From assembly GCA_003990745.1 (NCBI GenBank), contig RBNI01002121.1, positions 1 through 19,603 of the forward strand: a stretch of DNA of 19,603 nt. The letters are read 5' to 3'. A program made the translations under genes and the position numbers. Source of the stretch: Jimgerdemannia flammicorona. Its lineage: Eukaryota; Mucoromycota; Endogonomycetes; Endogonales; Endogonaceae. Of this stretch, positions 10,548 to 19,568 are shown piece by piece. The notes under the pieces are model-generated. The model had not been told where the DNA came from and did no database searches. It saw only the letters and a program-made list of their open reading frames with translations. The number at the start of each line of letters is the position of its first letter. The stretch's first letter is position 1.

Positions 10548-10706
10548 CTTATCTGGTAGTTTGGCTGTTTATACAATTTCCCACAGCAATGGTTGCTATG
10601 TCTAATTACTATGCTATATATTTATATTATCTGGCTAAGTTACTAATTTTTCATGTCATCTGGCTAAGTTATAATTTGGGTGATATGTTTTTGGTTTATC
10701 AGATCA

Positions 10707-10720
10707 GCCCCCACTAAAGG
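10707..10720 (-). promoter_or_regulatory. Polypurine tract candidate
   Basis: On the minus strand CCTTTAGTGGGGGC directly abuts the LTR start TGATCTG. A G-rich purine run immediately upstream of the 3' LTR is where plus-strand DNA synthesis is primed in LTR retroelements. Its presence fixes both the orientation and the left LTR boundary. Confidence 0.65.
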
Positions 10721-10729
10721 ATTGTCTGT

Positions 10730-13700
10730 CCTCAAACTGTCCTTTAGTCATCATCTCAGTGTGGGTAAGCATCTTCTGCATCAATACCTGTTCTATCATC
10801 TTCATCATCTGTACCATAGTTGCTCTATTCTAAGGATTCTTCTTCTTGGCTTCTTGGTCTGGCTTTTTCAGATCTGGCCTCTATTATCTCCTCTCTTCAA
10901 GGTATGGATTACAATATCATGACTGAGGTGAATCTTCTGATATCTGTAGTCTTGGCAGTCTGGGTGTCTTTTATGGTTATAATATCCCATTGCTCAGAAA
11001 TGATATTCCTGGTTGTTAATTTCTTATTGTCTTGGGAATTAGTATCTATCTTGATCATAAGTTGGGGGAAGAGTAGATAAGGGGTATACTTCTGTTCAGA
11101 TAAAGAAATCTTGTCCTCTGAATTGACTTTGCAACTTAGTGGTAACTTCTTGATAGGTAGTTGACTGTATAACTATATTCAGGGGTTCTGGTCTCTAGGG
11201 TCTCTGTCTCTCCTGTTAGTCTAGTAGATGGCACTGGTAGCAGTAATCTCAGAGAGAGTAAAAGACTATTTGGTATGGACATCTTCTTAGCTGAAATGCC
11301 CTATCTTGGTAAGTTTCTTTCTTGGGGATAATGGGGATTGTACTGAGTCCTTTTTCCATATTCCAAGAGTCATTGTCTTCAGGTGGTGTCCAGCAAGAGT
11401 CATCTCAGGGAATGAGTTCAGAGACCTCTTTTTCTTCAGATACTTCTTGTTCAGGGACTTCTTGGTCAGGAACTTCTTGGTCAGGAACTTCTTGATCAGG
11501 AACTTCTTGATCAGGAACTTCTTTTTCCTCAGATAACTCTTGGCCTCAAATTGCTTGTACTTCTGTAGCTTCAGCTGCAGGTGTTTCTGGAACATGTCTG
11601 CATCTTCTTTCTGCACTCCGGGCAGGTTGTGCCAGGTGAATTCCTTGTCCCAATGATCTTGGAGGAGTGCTTGGGGCACTTGTATCTCTTGAGGCAGGTG
11701 GGGCATCCTTTGATTTCTTCTGCAATGGCTCCAATGGTAATGGGGATAGTGTTCTTAGCCCATACATTGTCTTCTGGTCTGTCATCCACTAGGTTAATTC
11801 AGGGATTGAGTCTGGGATCATTTCTATCTTTAGATTCTTCTTCCTCTTCTGTAGTAGATTCTTCACTGCTGGCATATTCTTCCTGGATGGTAACCTTCTT
11901 CTTCTTCTTTGATTGCTCATAGCTGGTTACCTTAACTCTATATTTCTTCTTGTTGACTGATATTAATAACTGCATTCATTTCCTTCATCCAGTTGATGCC
12001 AAGAATTATGTCATAGATGATAGCTTCAGTGACAACAGCTTTCAGGATGGAGAACTGAATGTATCTCAGAGAGATGGTGATGTTATATATTTCTCCAAGG
12101 AGTTGAGTTTGGGCTCCATCTGCTACTATGATACTGAGGTTGGATGGTCCATCAGTGGGCCATTGGAGGATATCCAGGAACTATTTAGCAATGACACAGA
12201 TAGCTGCTCCTATATCTATGCAGATTTTCACCTTTTGTCCTCCAATATCTCTATGTAGGTAAATGCTGACATGTCTTTCTGCAGCTTGGATAGGAATGGG
12301 GACTGGCTCTTGCTGTGGGATTGAAACTCAGCCAGTGCTGGACCTGGTGGTTCTCAGTAATTTGTTTTGGACTCCAGTAGGTGTTAGTTGCAGGAACTGT
12401 AGAAGAGAAATCTCTATCTTGACTTCTTGAATCTTCTGCCAGGCTTCATTGTAAATATCTCTGGGCATGGTCTTTGGGTGTACTTCTTCTTAGACTTTGG
12501 GGTAGCAGACTCCTGTTCTTCTTATTCCATTTCTTCATCTTCTGGTAGCAGCTCATTTGTCTCAGAGACAAAAGGTGAGGGGGTCCAGAGAGGGGTTTCT
12601 ATCTGCTCTTCCTCATATTTTTTGTCTTCTTCTTAGATGATTCTTCTGCTGATATTTCTGGATGGCCTTCCTACAGGTCTCTTCCTTTTTTCTACTGGGT
12701 AAACTCTTTTTCAGATAGTGATCTTGGTAGGATATATGTAGGTCTAGGTCACTGTAGTCTTCTCTGTTACTTGCTTTTTCAAAGTCTTCAACAGGATGGG
12801 CTTCAGTCTTTTTGTACTGAGTATCATTCCTTTGATTTGATGGTTCTGAGTCTCTTCAGTCACTTCTTTTATTGTCACATTCAGTGGTATAGTGTCCAAA
12901 TTATTCATAGTAAAAGCATTAGACTTGAGCTCTGTCTTGGATAGGGTATCTTCTTTCCTCTTGCTGGTAGCTCCTATTATCTCTTGGTAGATAACCTTGG
13001 TTTCTTTGTATCAGATACCCTCTGTTATCTTGATAACTCTGATTTTTACATATAGTGAGTTTTTCAATCTGTTCAACCAATTGGTCCAATTTGGAGCTGA
13101 GGTCTTGGATTTCACTTCTGTTCTTCTTTTCTTTTTTAGCTAGCCTTCTTTCTTCAGATTTCTCTTGTCCTTGAAGGAGTCCTTGTAGGGCTTTGACCAG
13201 GATGTCTTCTTTATCATCCTTCTTATTATAGTCACTCCAGGTAGTTCCTTGTCTGATATCAAAGAATTCTTGGGCTACATCTACTTGCTCTTCAGACCTT
13301 CTGATACCTAGGGTGTGGACATGCTGGGCAATGTTTGGGGGAATCCCATTCATGAAGGTCATTGGATCTATGATGTCTTGGTTGGTGGCATTGAACCTAG
13401 TGGCATGCATTCTCTTCTGGATTCTTATGAAGAAGGCTCTGGGTAATTCTCCAAGATTTATCTTCATCCCTATGATGGATTCTTGGGCTTTGTGGTAGGT
13501 TTCATTTTCTGCATATTTTTCAATGAGCCAGTAGACCATGGCTATATATTCCAGCTAGAAAGATGCTGCTGCTTATATTTTTGCTACCAGTTCTGAATTT
13601 GGATTATTTACTATTTGGTAGAAAATTCCTCTAGCTGGTTCTCTGAGCTGGGCCTTGTAAATGGCAATTTTTCTTTCATCTGAGAGATTTCTCAGAGCTG

Positions 13701-14304
13701 CAATTCCTTCAATTCCATTAAGGAATTCTCTGGGGTCTTCCTCTGGATATCCTGCAAAGGTTGGCAAGGAAGTGGCCATTTTGTTATCACTTTCTTCTAA
13801 TTCTGGTTCTGGTGTGGATTCTGATTTAGATTCTGACTCTAATTTACTTCTCAAACTGTTGCTGAGAGTGGAAGTGATTGAGTATCTCAAGGAGGGTGTT
13901 GCAGATTTTGGTTGAAGTGGAATGAGCCTAGGTATTCTTAAAGGAGCTACTTCCAGTTCTGCAAGGGCTGGTAATAAGGGTTCTATGGGTGAGATTGGTG
14001 GAACTGCTATAGAGTATCTGGCTGTACAATTTTGAACTTATGTAATAAGATCTTCAAGTTCTTGGGCAAGTTCTCCAAAGTCTCTAACAGGATTGCCTAT
14101 ATTGTTTGATTGATCTGGTTGGAGATTTTGGGCTACTTCTGGTTAGGATCCTTCTGATGCTGAGTAATTGGTAAGTCTTGAGGTGATTACTTCTCTTCCT
14201 GTCCAAATGCTGGTGATAACTGGTTCTCCTGTAGTGGCAGAGATTGGTATTGTATCAAATGTATCCAGTTTAACTGTGGGCTCTTGTGAGCTGAAAAGTC
14301 ACAT
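10730..14304 (-). pseudogene. Ty3/gypsy-like Gag-protease polyprotein, no polymerase
   Basis: The frame starts at ATG 14304-14302, followed at once by TGA (probably a mutated CGA). It is followed leftwards through a Ser/Glu/Pro linker, then a Gag core: LPTFAGYPEEDPREFLNGIE near 13780, and PRAFFIRIQKRM, DPMTFMNGIPPNIAQ (13539-13290). A Lys/Glu coiled coil comes next. The zinc knuckle at 12918-12877 reads C-x2-Y-x4-H-x4-C, its second Cys changed to Tyr. A linker is followed by an aspartic protease (12250-11950) with CIDIGAAICVI, where DTG has become DIG, and YDIILGINWM, the usual 'ILG.dWl' end. After that come a Cys-rich segment in another frame (CPTC near 11700, CPEC near 11620), a run of EVPDQ repeats and an acidic tail ending beside the polypurine tract. 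Many stops and several frameshifts make it dead. No reverse transcriptase, RNase H or integrase motif occurs, and there is no room for one. Confidence 0.75.
11442..11516 (-). repeat. 15-bp tandem repeat encoding EVPDQ units
   Basis: Five consecutive 15-base units on the + strand (ACTTCTTGGTCAGGA type). In one minus-strand frame they encode Glu-Val-Pro-Asp-Gln repeated, the first translated units reading EVPDQ and the last EVPEQ. Degenerate units flank the block on both sides. In a second frame the same DNA gives Lys/Phe-rich repeats, so the frame choice is uncertain. The acidic proline-containing version fits the neighbouring Glu-rich linker better. Confidence 0.75.
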
Positions 14305-14319
14305 CAATTTTAAAATCTT

Positions 14320-14337
14320 CCTAGTTGAGCCCCCAAA
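14320..14337 (-). promoter_or_regulatory. Primer binding site candidate
   Basis: Immediately inside the right LTR the minus strand reads TTTGGGGGCTCAACTAGG. TGG two bases after the LTR end would pair with the CCA terminus of a tRNA whose 3' end resembles CCTAGTTGAGCCCCCA. The matching tRNA is not known to me. The position is right for priming minus-strand DNA synthesis. Confidence 0.5.
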
Positions 14338-15433
14338 TGTAATATATCTGGCTCAATAGAGGCAAATTACAAGGTTGGGGGTTGGTGTAGTTTGGCTTAA
14401 GCCCCCAGTTTCTTTGTTAAAAGCAACAAAATATTCTTGATATTTAATAGTATAATAGTCAAAACTGGATATCTGTAAGCAATTTGTGTGTCGATTTCCT
14501 TATTGGGATGGTTCTCTAGGTATAGTGGAAATTTGTATGTATGTGATATAGCAATCTCCAAAAGTATATAATTTCTACATGACAATCTTATATAGTATAG
14601 TGGGTTTCTTATGCAATTTCTGCATGATGATCTTGTATAGTACAACAATCTCCAAAAGTATGCGATTTCTGGTATGACAATCTCTTTGTATAGTATGACA
14701 ATCTTTGTAAAGTGTGACAGATTCCTTATATATAATGGTCTGGTAATTTGGCAGTTTCCTTATGTAATTTCAGGTGGATGACTTGATTTAACATGAGTTT
14801 ACTGAGAATAGAGAATGGCATGGATTCTTCTGAATCAGCTCACTGGAAATAGTACTGGTAGCAGATTCTCTGAATCAGACTCACTGAGAACAAACTAATA
14901 ACTCAGATGGTGCAGATTACTCAGATGTTGCAGATAACTCAAATAACTCAGATGACTTGAAAATGACAGATTCTTGATAAGTTATGTCAAAGACTGGCTT
15001 CATTTACATAGGGTTATATTGTAGACTGACTCTACTGCAAAGTTGTGTCAGATAGACTGGCTTGTGGCAAGAATAGCAGACTTTCTGGAAATGTGGGTTT
15101 CTCTTCAAAAGGTGGCAAATTTCTTCCTCGAACTTGGCAGTTTCTTCAGACTTATCTGGCAAGTGAACTAAAATATGGCAGCTTATTCCTTAAGTAGCAG
15201 ATTACTCAAATAGTGGTGAAGTTCTTCCTTAAACTTAGTGGCAAACTTCAGGCTTATCTGGCAAGTAAACCAAGACTTTATATCAGAAAGTAAACTGGAG
15301 TGGAAATAAGGGGACCAATACTCAATCTTTAGAGGCTTCTTTAGTTTGTACTTCAATTCAGACTGAGGTTTATTCACTCTTGTCTCTGGGGTATTTTATA
15401 CATTATGGTTGCTATCTGGTTGCTATGTGGCTA
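14338..15433 (-). repeat. Right long terminal repeat (5' LTR), truncated at its outer end
   Basis: Starts TGTAATATATCTGGCTC and follows the left LTR to about 15433 (GTGGCTAATA), where similarity stops abruptly. The outer ~270 bases of U3, including the 19-bp repeats, are missing. It carries about 275 bp (roughly 14565-14845) absent from the left LTR. That block holds a ~95-bp direct repeat beginning CAATCTCCAAAAGTAT at 14551 and about 14646. Differences from the left LTR are mostly transitions, many at CA/TA or TG/TA sites. Confidence 0.8.
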
Positions 15434-15529
15434 ATACTCTAAATGAATCAATTTGAATCAAATCCAGATTTAATTCATCATATGATGGTTTGATCCAAAT
15501 CTCAAATCTGAAGCCATCTGAATTAACTC

Positions 15530-15756
15530 AGATTAATCTGAATCACCCCATCCAAATCACCCATCTGAATTACCCCAATCTGAATCACTCAATCCGAATT
15601 ACTCAATCTAAATCACTCAATCTAAATCACTTAATCTAAATCCTCCAATTCAAATCCTCCAATTCAAATCCTCCAATTCGAATCCTCCAATTTGAATCCT
15701 TCAATCTGAATCCTCATCTGAATCCTTCAACTGAATCCTCTAATCTGAATCTTCCA
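15530..15756. repeat. 14-bp minisatellite (CTCCAATTCAAATC type)
   Basis: About 16 units of mostly 14 bases, shifting gradually from ACTCAATCTAAATC on the left to CTCCAATTCAAATC and CTTCAATCTGAATC on the right, with a few 12- or 13-base variants. Looser related words (AATCTGAATCACCCC) extend back to about 15440, where the LTR similarity ends. It lies about 300 bases left of the hAT relic, so it could be a subterminal repeat of that transposon. This is inference. Confidence 0.8.
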
Positions 15757-16040
15757 CATGACTTATATGCTGAACATGTCCACATATATAATATATGTAC
15801 ATATATGCAAATATATGTATATACATGCAAACATGCAAACACACATGTCAATAGATCAGTCTTCAATAGTTCACAGTACCGATAATGCTTCAAGTCAAAT
15901 ATCCTTGATAGTTCCACACCTTCTATACAATCCTTGCTCCGAAATCTGACAACATTGTACTAAGATAGGAGATGATATTGTTTGTAATTATTGTAGGTAA
16001 AAAATTAAGATGCACCTATTGATATAACTGATACTTTTGT
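15757..16040. other. Spacer between minisatellite and hAT relic
   Basis: No coding content recognised. Bases 15785-15845 are an alternating purine-pyrimidine run (repeats of ACATATATGCAAATATATGTATATACATGC type). The rest may be the 5' leader of the hAT element, but no terminal inverted repeat could be identified. Confidence 0.4.
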
Positions 16041-16480
16041 TTGACATACATATGATACTGTTTCATCCACCCCTGTAAACTGCATCAGCCAGAAGTTCAA
16101 AATACTTAATGGTATGACTTCGAACATATATTGACATATAAAAGATAATACTCTGACAAAATCAAAAAGAATACAGAGACAAATAAAATCAACATCCAAG
16201 CTGTGGTGGGTATATTTATCCAATTTCCTGACTATTTCTATACCAACAACCCCATTTAATCAAAAATATTTAGCCATACCCTTCAGCAGAATTTTGAAAT
16301 CAGCTCATTTGCTGGATTGTGTACACAGACCAGCCATTTACAATCATTGAGAGTGATCAATTGCATAGTATCTTTGGCCTCCTCAAGTATGATTTATATT
16401 TGCCAAGTTCCAATACTATTTGCAAAGATGTCCTGGAGACCTATAGGAAGGAGCACAACAATCTCTGCCAGACACTTTAG

Positions 16481-16578
16481 GTAAAAAAAATAAGGGCAGC
16501 ACCATGACCTTTGCAAGCTGAATTATATATATATTTTTATAAAGAGCTCACCAATGTAACCTTATATTCAATAAACAG
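16481..16578 (+). other. Intron 1 of the hAT relic
   Basis: Starts GTAAAA after CTTTAG and ends ATAAACAG. Removing these 98 bases joins the CQTL exon to NLADKISFTID in phase 0, with one stop (TAG, likely former CAG) at the junction. Size and borders are normal for filamentous fungi. Confidence 0.6.
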
Positions 16579-16788
16579 AATTTGGCAGACAAAATTTCAT
16601 TTACAATTGACACATGGATATCCCCCAATGTAATTTTATTTCTGAGTATTACTGATCATTGGATTGACCTCAATTAGCAGCTTAAATCTCTCACCCTTGA
16701 CTTTGTCAAACTTGCTGGCCCTTATTCTGAAGACAACATCGCAGATGCTTTTATTAGTTATATCTGGGAGCTTGGGATCACAACCAAG

Positions 16789-16903
16789 GTAAAAAAGGGG
16801 GGCTTGCCATCAGGTCAGCATTTTGAGGGAGGTTCTAAAAAAAACAGATTTTATTGGTTATTTATTTTCATATAAATTTGCCAACTGAATATTTCAAGTA
16901 CAG
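16789..16903 (+). other. Intron 2 of the hAT relic
   Basis: Starts GTAAAA after ACCAAG and ends AAGTACAG. Excision of 115 bases joins LGITTK to ILAIMIDNTTNN in phase 0, exactly across the conserved 'i.kI..iTtDNAsNN' region. This makes it the more secure of the two introns. Confidence 0.7.
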
Positions 16904-17251
16904 ATTTTGGCTATTATGATAGACAATACTACAAACAACTCAACATTTTTCCAGGTTTTAGCAGCCAGTCTCAAACAGGAAAACGTGGCCTTTAGAGCAG
17001 AAAGCTGCTATATGCGATGCCAGGCCCATGTACTGAACCTCACTGTTCAGAACTATCTTATACATATAGACAAAACATCTGAGAGAGGAGGGGCCCTGAG
17101 TATAATTTCCAAGCTATATAAACTAGTTGTGTTGGTCTGATTGTCCTCACAATGATGAGACAAATTTACATATCTTTCTCCATACCATTCAGGTTATACA
17201 ACCTTTGAAAAGCACTTACAACATCATTTTTGGAGCAAAGAGACTAACAAT

Positions 17252-19276
17252 ATGGTGACCAACAGGCTATCTGAGGTACATACTGGGCAGGGTGGTCCAA
17301 GCACTTTCAACTGGCAGCAAGTGGAGAGAGGCCCGGGCCTGAGGGAGGGTATGAGGGGGCTGCTGGCAGGTGGATGTGGAAGGGGTAGAGGTAGTGGTAG
17401 AGGCCAAGGGTCTGGGAGGGCGAGCTTTGCAGAGATAGTGAAAGGGAGGCAGTAGGCTTCAGGGCTGGAGGGCTGGCTGAGGAAGGGCAAGGAGTCTGAG
17501 AAGGTAGTAGTGTATGGGGGAGTAGTCCTTGGAAGGGGGAGCAGTAGAGCTGGAGGAGTAGTAGCTGGGGGGAGTGTGACTGCTGATGGCGATGGGACTG
17601 CCAATCTGGAAAAAAATCCAGATGTGATGGCTGATGGCAAGGCTGAGTGGTTGAGGCTTGGAAGACAAAGGGATTTGGCAGATGGTGTGATGGGCCTGGT
17701 GGTGGCCCCATTACTCAAAAAATTGATCTTGGTATTTGCAGTTACACTGTGCTTCTGGGGCTTAGTGGTGACAGTGAAAATGGTGCTGGGGCTTATTGCT
17801 AAGCAGGTGGCAGGAGCCATGTCAGTGAAGTTTTTGAAGGGACTGGAGGGAGTAGAGGTGGGTTTTGAGGAGGCTGAGCCACTGGAGGAGGTGCTGAAGG
17901 TTGGATTGATAGTTGGGGAGGTATGTGTTCTGATGACATACTGCCTGAAATGGAATCCCAGGATAGTCCAACTGCTGGTGAAAGGAGTGCTCACAGTGAC
18001 AGCAGTGGAGATAAGAAGAATAGTTGAGGAGGTCATGGCAGAATATGGAGAGGTGGTAGATATCAGATTCAGGGTCTGAAAAGGGACCTCACTCAGGACT
18101 AGTGACATAGATGTAAGGATTCGACTAGCTAGGAAAGAAGCTACTGGGAAGACAAGAGATTGGCCTTCAGTGATGGTCTGGGGAGCAATCTTGTGCAAGG
18201 TGACAAGGGTGAAGGGAAGTGAGGAGGAGGAAAAGGATTTATTGAAAGCCCTTGAAGAGTTGAGTGGTACTGTGGAGCAGCAAGCAAAGGCATGAAAGGC
18301 TTTTGTGGAGTCGATACACTTAGAGGTGGTGGATGGAAAGCAGATTTGAGTGGACAAGGAGTAGTGGAAAAGGGCTTAGAGGTATAAGAGGCAGAAGGAT
18401 CTGCTGGCTAAGCTGGAGGGCAGACCACTGGAGGATGTGAGCAAGATAAAGGGCACAAGGGGGGCCAAAGTGAGTGTCTGGGCCAGCAAGGGGGGTGGGA
18501 AGGCCAGAAAGGAGACAGGGGAGGATAAGGAGGTATCTGATAATGACCCATATGCTGATGGTATATTGGAGGTTTGGGAGATAGACTGGGAGGACTCCCC
18601 TACCCCTACTTCTCTTATCAGGTAAGGCCCAGCTTCCTGAAATAGGGTAGTGGAGGATGTGCCTATGCAGGGGGGCCAGCAGGTGAAATTTGGAATTCTG
18701 GAGGTGGCAACTGGGAGACAAGTGGTGGCAGTCAGAGAGGAGGAACTGGTGGATGTCCCAGAGGTATGGGATGAGTCTGTGAGCACTGGAGCTGACACTA
18801 CAATGCTGGATGGAGAGAGGCCAGTGACTCCTGGAGGGAAGGAGGTGGGGAACCTACTTTGGATGTACCGGATGATAAATAACCTGGCAGCAGAAGAGTT
18901 GGGAGAGGTGGACTTGAGAGTAATGGGTGATGAGCATTGGGCATGGATACTGCAGGGGGGTGGAGTGAGGATGGTATTGAAGGTGGAAATTCTTACAGTG
19001 TATCTGGAGGAGGAAGGGTATGAGGTAGATAAGGAGTAGGAGACAGAACTGGTGGTGGTCACTGGGGAGAGGGCTGAATACTGCTGGAACAAGCACCATG
19101 GATTGCAGCTCTGGCAGGAGGCCTACATTGAGTACTGGGAGGAGTTTGAGGAAAAGACTGATGGGGAGATAAATGAACTGTTGGCTGGATTGGAGGCTCA
19201 GAGGGCTGAAGAGGAGGAGGTGACTACAGAACATAATCTAGACACAGTACAGAAGGAGGTGAACATGGAGCAGTAG
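17252..19276 (+). pseudogene. Probable LINE ORF1, about 675 codons with nine in-frame stops
   Basis: A single frame runs from ATG 17252 to TAG 19274-19276. It is interrupted at 17453 (TAG), 18077, 18290 and 18346 (TGA), 18361 and 18376 (TAG), 18623 (TAA), 18638 (TGA) and 19037 (TAG), all reachable from CAG, TGG or CGA-type codons. The N-terminus is Gly/Arg-rich (GCGRGRGSGRGQGSGRASF), a common nucleic-acid-binding style. Around 17955-18200 an order like an RRM appears: RIVQLLVKGVL, then AVEIRRIVEEVMAEYGEVVDIRF, then DVRIRL and ILCKVTRVKG. The C-terminus is acidic and helical (EAYIEYWEEFEEK and EINELLAGLEAQRAEEEE, near 19120-19220). It is followed by a possible ORF2 start at 19308, which is the layout of a two-ORF LINE. 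The purine-rich strand leaves long antisense frames open (see findings). The family assignment is tentative; the protein itself I do not recognise. Confidence 0.5.
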
Positions 19277-19307
19277 GGATTGACTGTTAAATACAACATA
19301 TTTCACT

Positions 19308-19400
19308 ATGAACAGTACAACCAATATTTTTTCTTTGAATGTGAATGTGCCTTTTGAGAGTACTGATACTCATCTTTTGAGAGTTCCTTTTACCATACTG
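19308..19400 (+). pseudogene. Possible start of LINE ORF2 (endonuclease N-terminus), truncated
   Basis: Thirty-one bases after ORF1, an ATG opens MNSTTNIFSLNVNVPFES. LINE ORF2 proteins usually begin with a few residues and then 'i.SLNVNGl', the first strand of the APE-type endonuclease; Asn is the metal-binding residue. Only the first 15 or so residues match. The frame continues to 19514, but from about 19400 its content changes, and it runs into the palindrome at 19427, so the rest of ORF2 is missing. Confidence 0.4.
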
Positions 19401-19426
19401 ATATTTATCTTACAATTAGACTACCA

Positions 19427-19568
19427 AATGTTTTCCTCAATAACTAGTGAGATTTCATCCGATTTTGATGATCTTAGTGTCATTGGAAAGCTATTAAAGA
19501 GAGCTTCACAATGATATCATAAACATTAAAATCGAATGAAAATTCACTGAGATTTTGAGGAAAACATT
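19427..19568. repeat. 142-bp near-perfect palindrome (foldback or MITE-like)
   Basis: The left arm 19427-19492 (AATGTTTTCCTCAATAACTAG ... CATTGGAAAGCT) is the reverse complement, at roughly four of five positions, of the right arm 19502-19568. A nine-base loop (ATTAAAGAG) lies between them. It contains CG-bearing words (ATCCGATTTTGATG / ATCGAATG) unlike its surroundings. No coding role. Just after it, at 19593, GTTTTCCTT resembles the tip of an arm, so another copy may begin at the window edge. Confidence 0.75.

Larger units (their letters stand above)
9614..10706 (-). repeat. Left long terminal repeat (3' LTR of the minus-strand element)
   Basis: On the + strand it begins TGTAATATGTCTGGCTC, matching TGTAATATATCTGGCTC at 14338, and it ends TTTATCAGATCA at 10706. 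It therefore has the TG...CA ends typical of LTRs. The alignable part (9614 to about 10436) closely matches the right LTR apart from many transitions and one deletion of roughly 275 bp. The last 270 bases, U3 in the element's orientation, have no partner in the truncated right LTR. The five bases before it, AGTAT (9609-9613), would be the target duplication, but the other side is lost. Function: promoter, polyadenylation and integration ends of the element. Confidence 0.85.
16060..17200 (+). pseudogene. hAT-family transposase relic with BED zinc finger and two introns
   Basis: Near 16070-16150 a BED-like finger reads VNC-x-S-QKFKILNGMTSNIY-HIKDN; the stop replaces the Trp/Arg position and the second Cys and last His are unclear. 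The next exon, in another frame, carries LICWIVYTDQPFTIIES (16300), matching 'WIV...QPFt.vE', then LETYRKEHNNL. Exon 3 reads NLADKISFTIDTWISPN (16579), the 'FTiDtWTS' block with Thr to Ile, then SITDHWIDLN. Exon 4 reads ILAIMIDNTTNNSTFF, matching 'iTtDNAsNN', then RCQAHVLNLTVQ, the 'C.aHvlNL' block, and KLYKLVVLV followed by decayed 'RsSpqRr'. Known role: cut-and-paste transposition using a DDE catalytic core inside an RNase H fold. The first Asp (TID) and second Asp (MIDN) are visible. The C-terminal half with the catalytic Glu and the dimerisation region is missing: the next element starts near 17250. Confidence 0.8.

Noticed and set aside
10523..11080. Hydrophobic plus-strand frames resembling membrane proteins
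   Set aside because: They lie across the LTR U3 and the antisense of the polyprotein tail; the hydrophobicity comes from reading antisense of acidic, Asp/Glu-coding DNA.
11287..11706. 139-codon minus-strand frame with Lys/Phe repeats
   Set aside because: Its repeats are the out-of-frame reading of the EVPDQ block; the Glu/Pro-rich reading fits the neighbouring linker better. Not fully excluded.
17224..18357. Longest uninterrupted frame in the window (377 codons, minus strand)
   Set aside because: Very Ser/Thr/Pro-rich and directly antisense to a purine-rich frame that has an RRM-like pattern and a possible ORF2 behind it. Kept as a finding, not as a gene.
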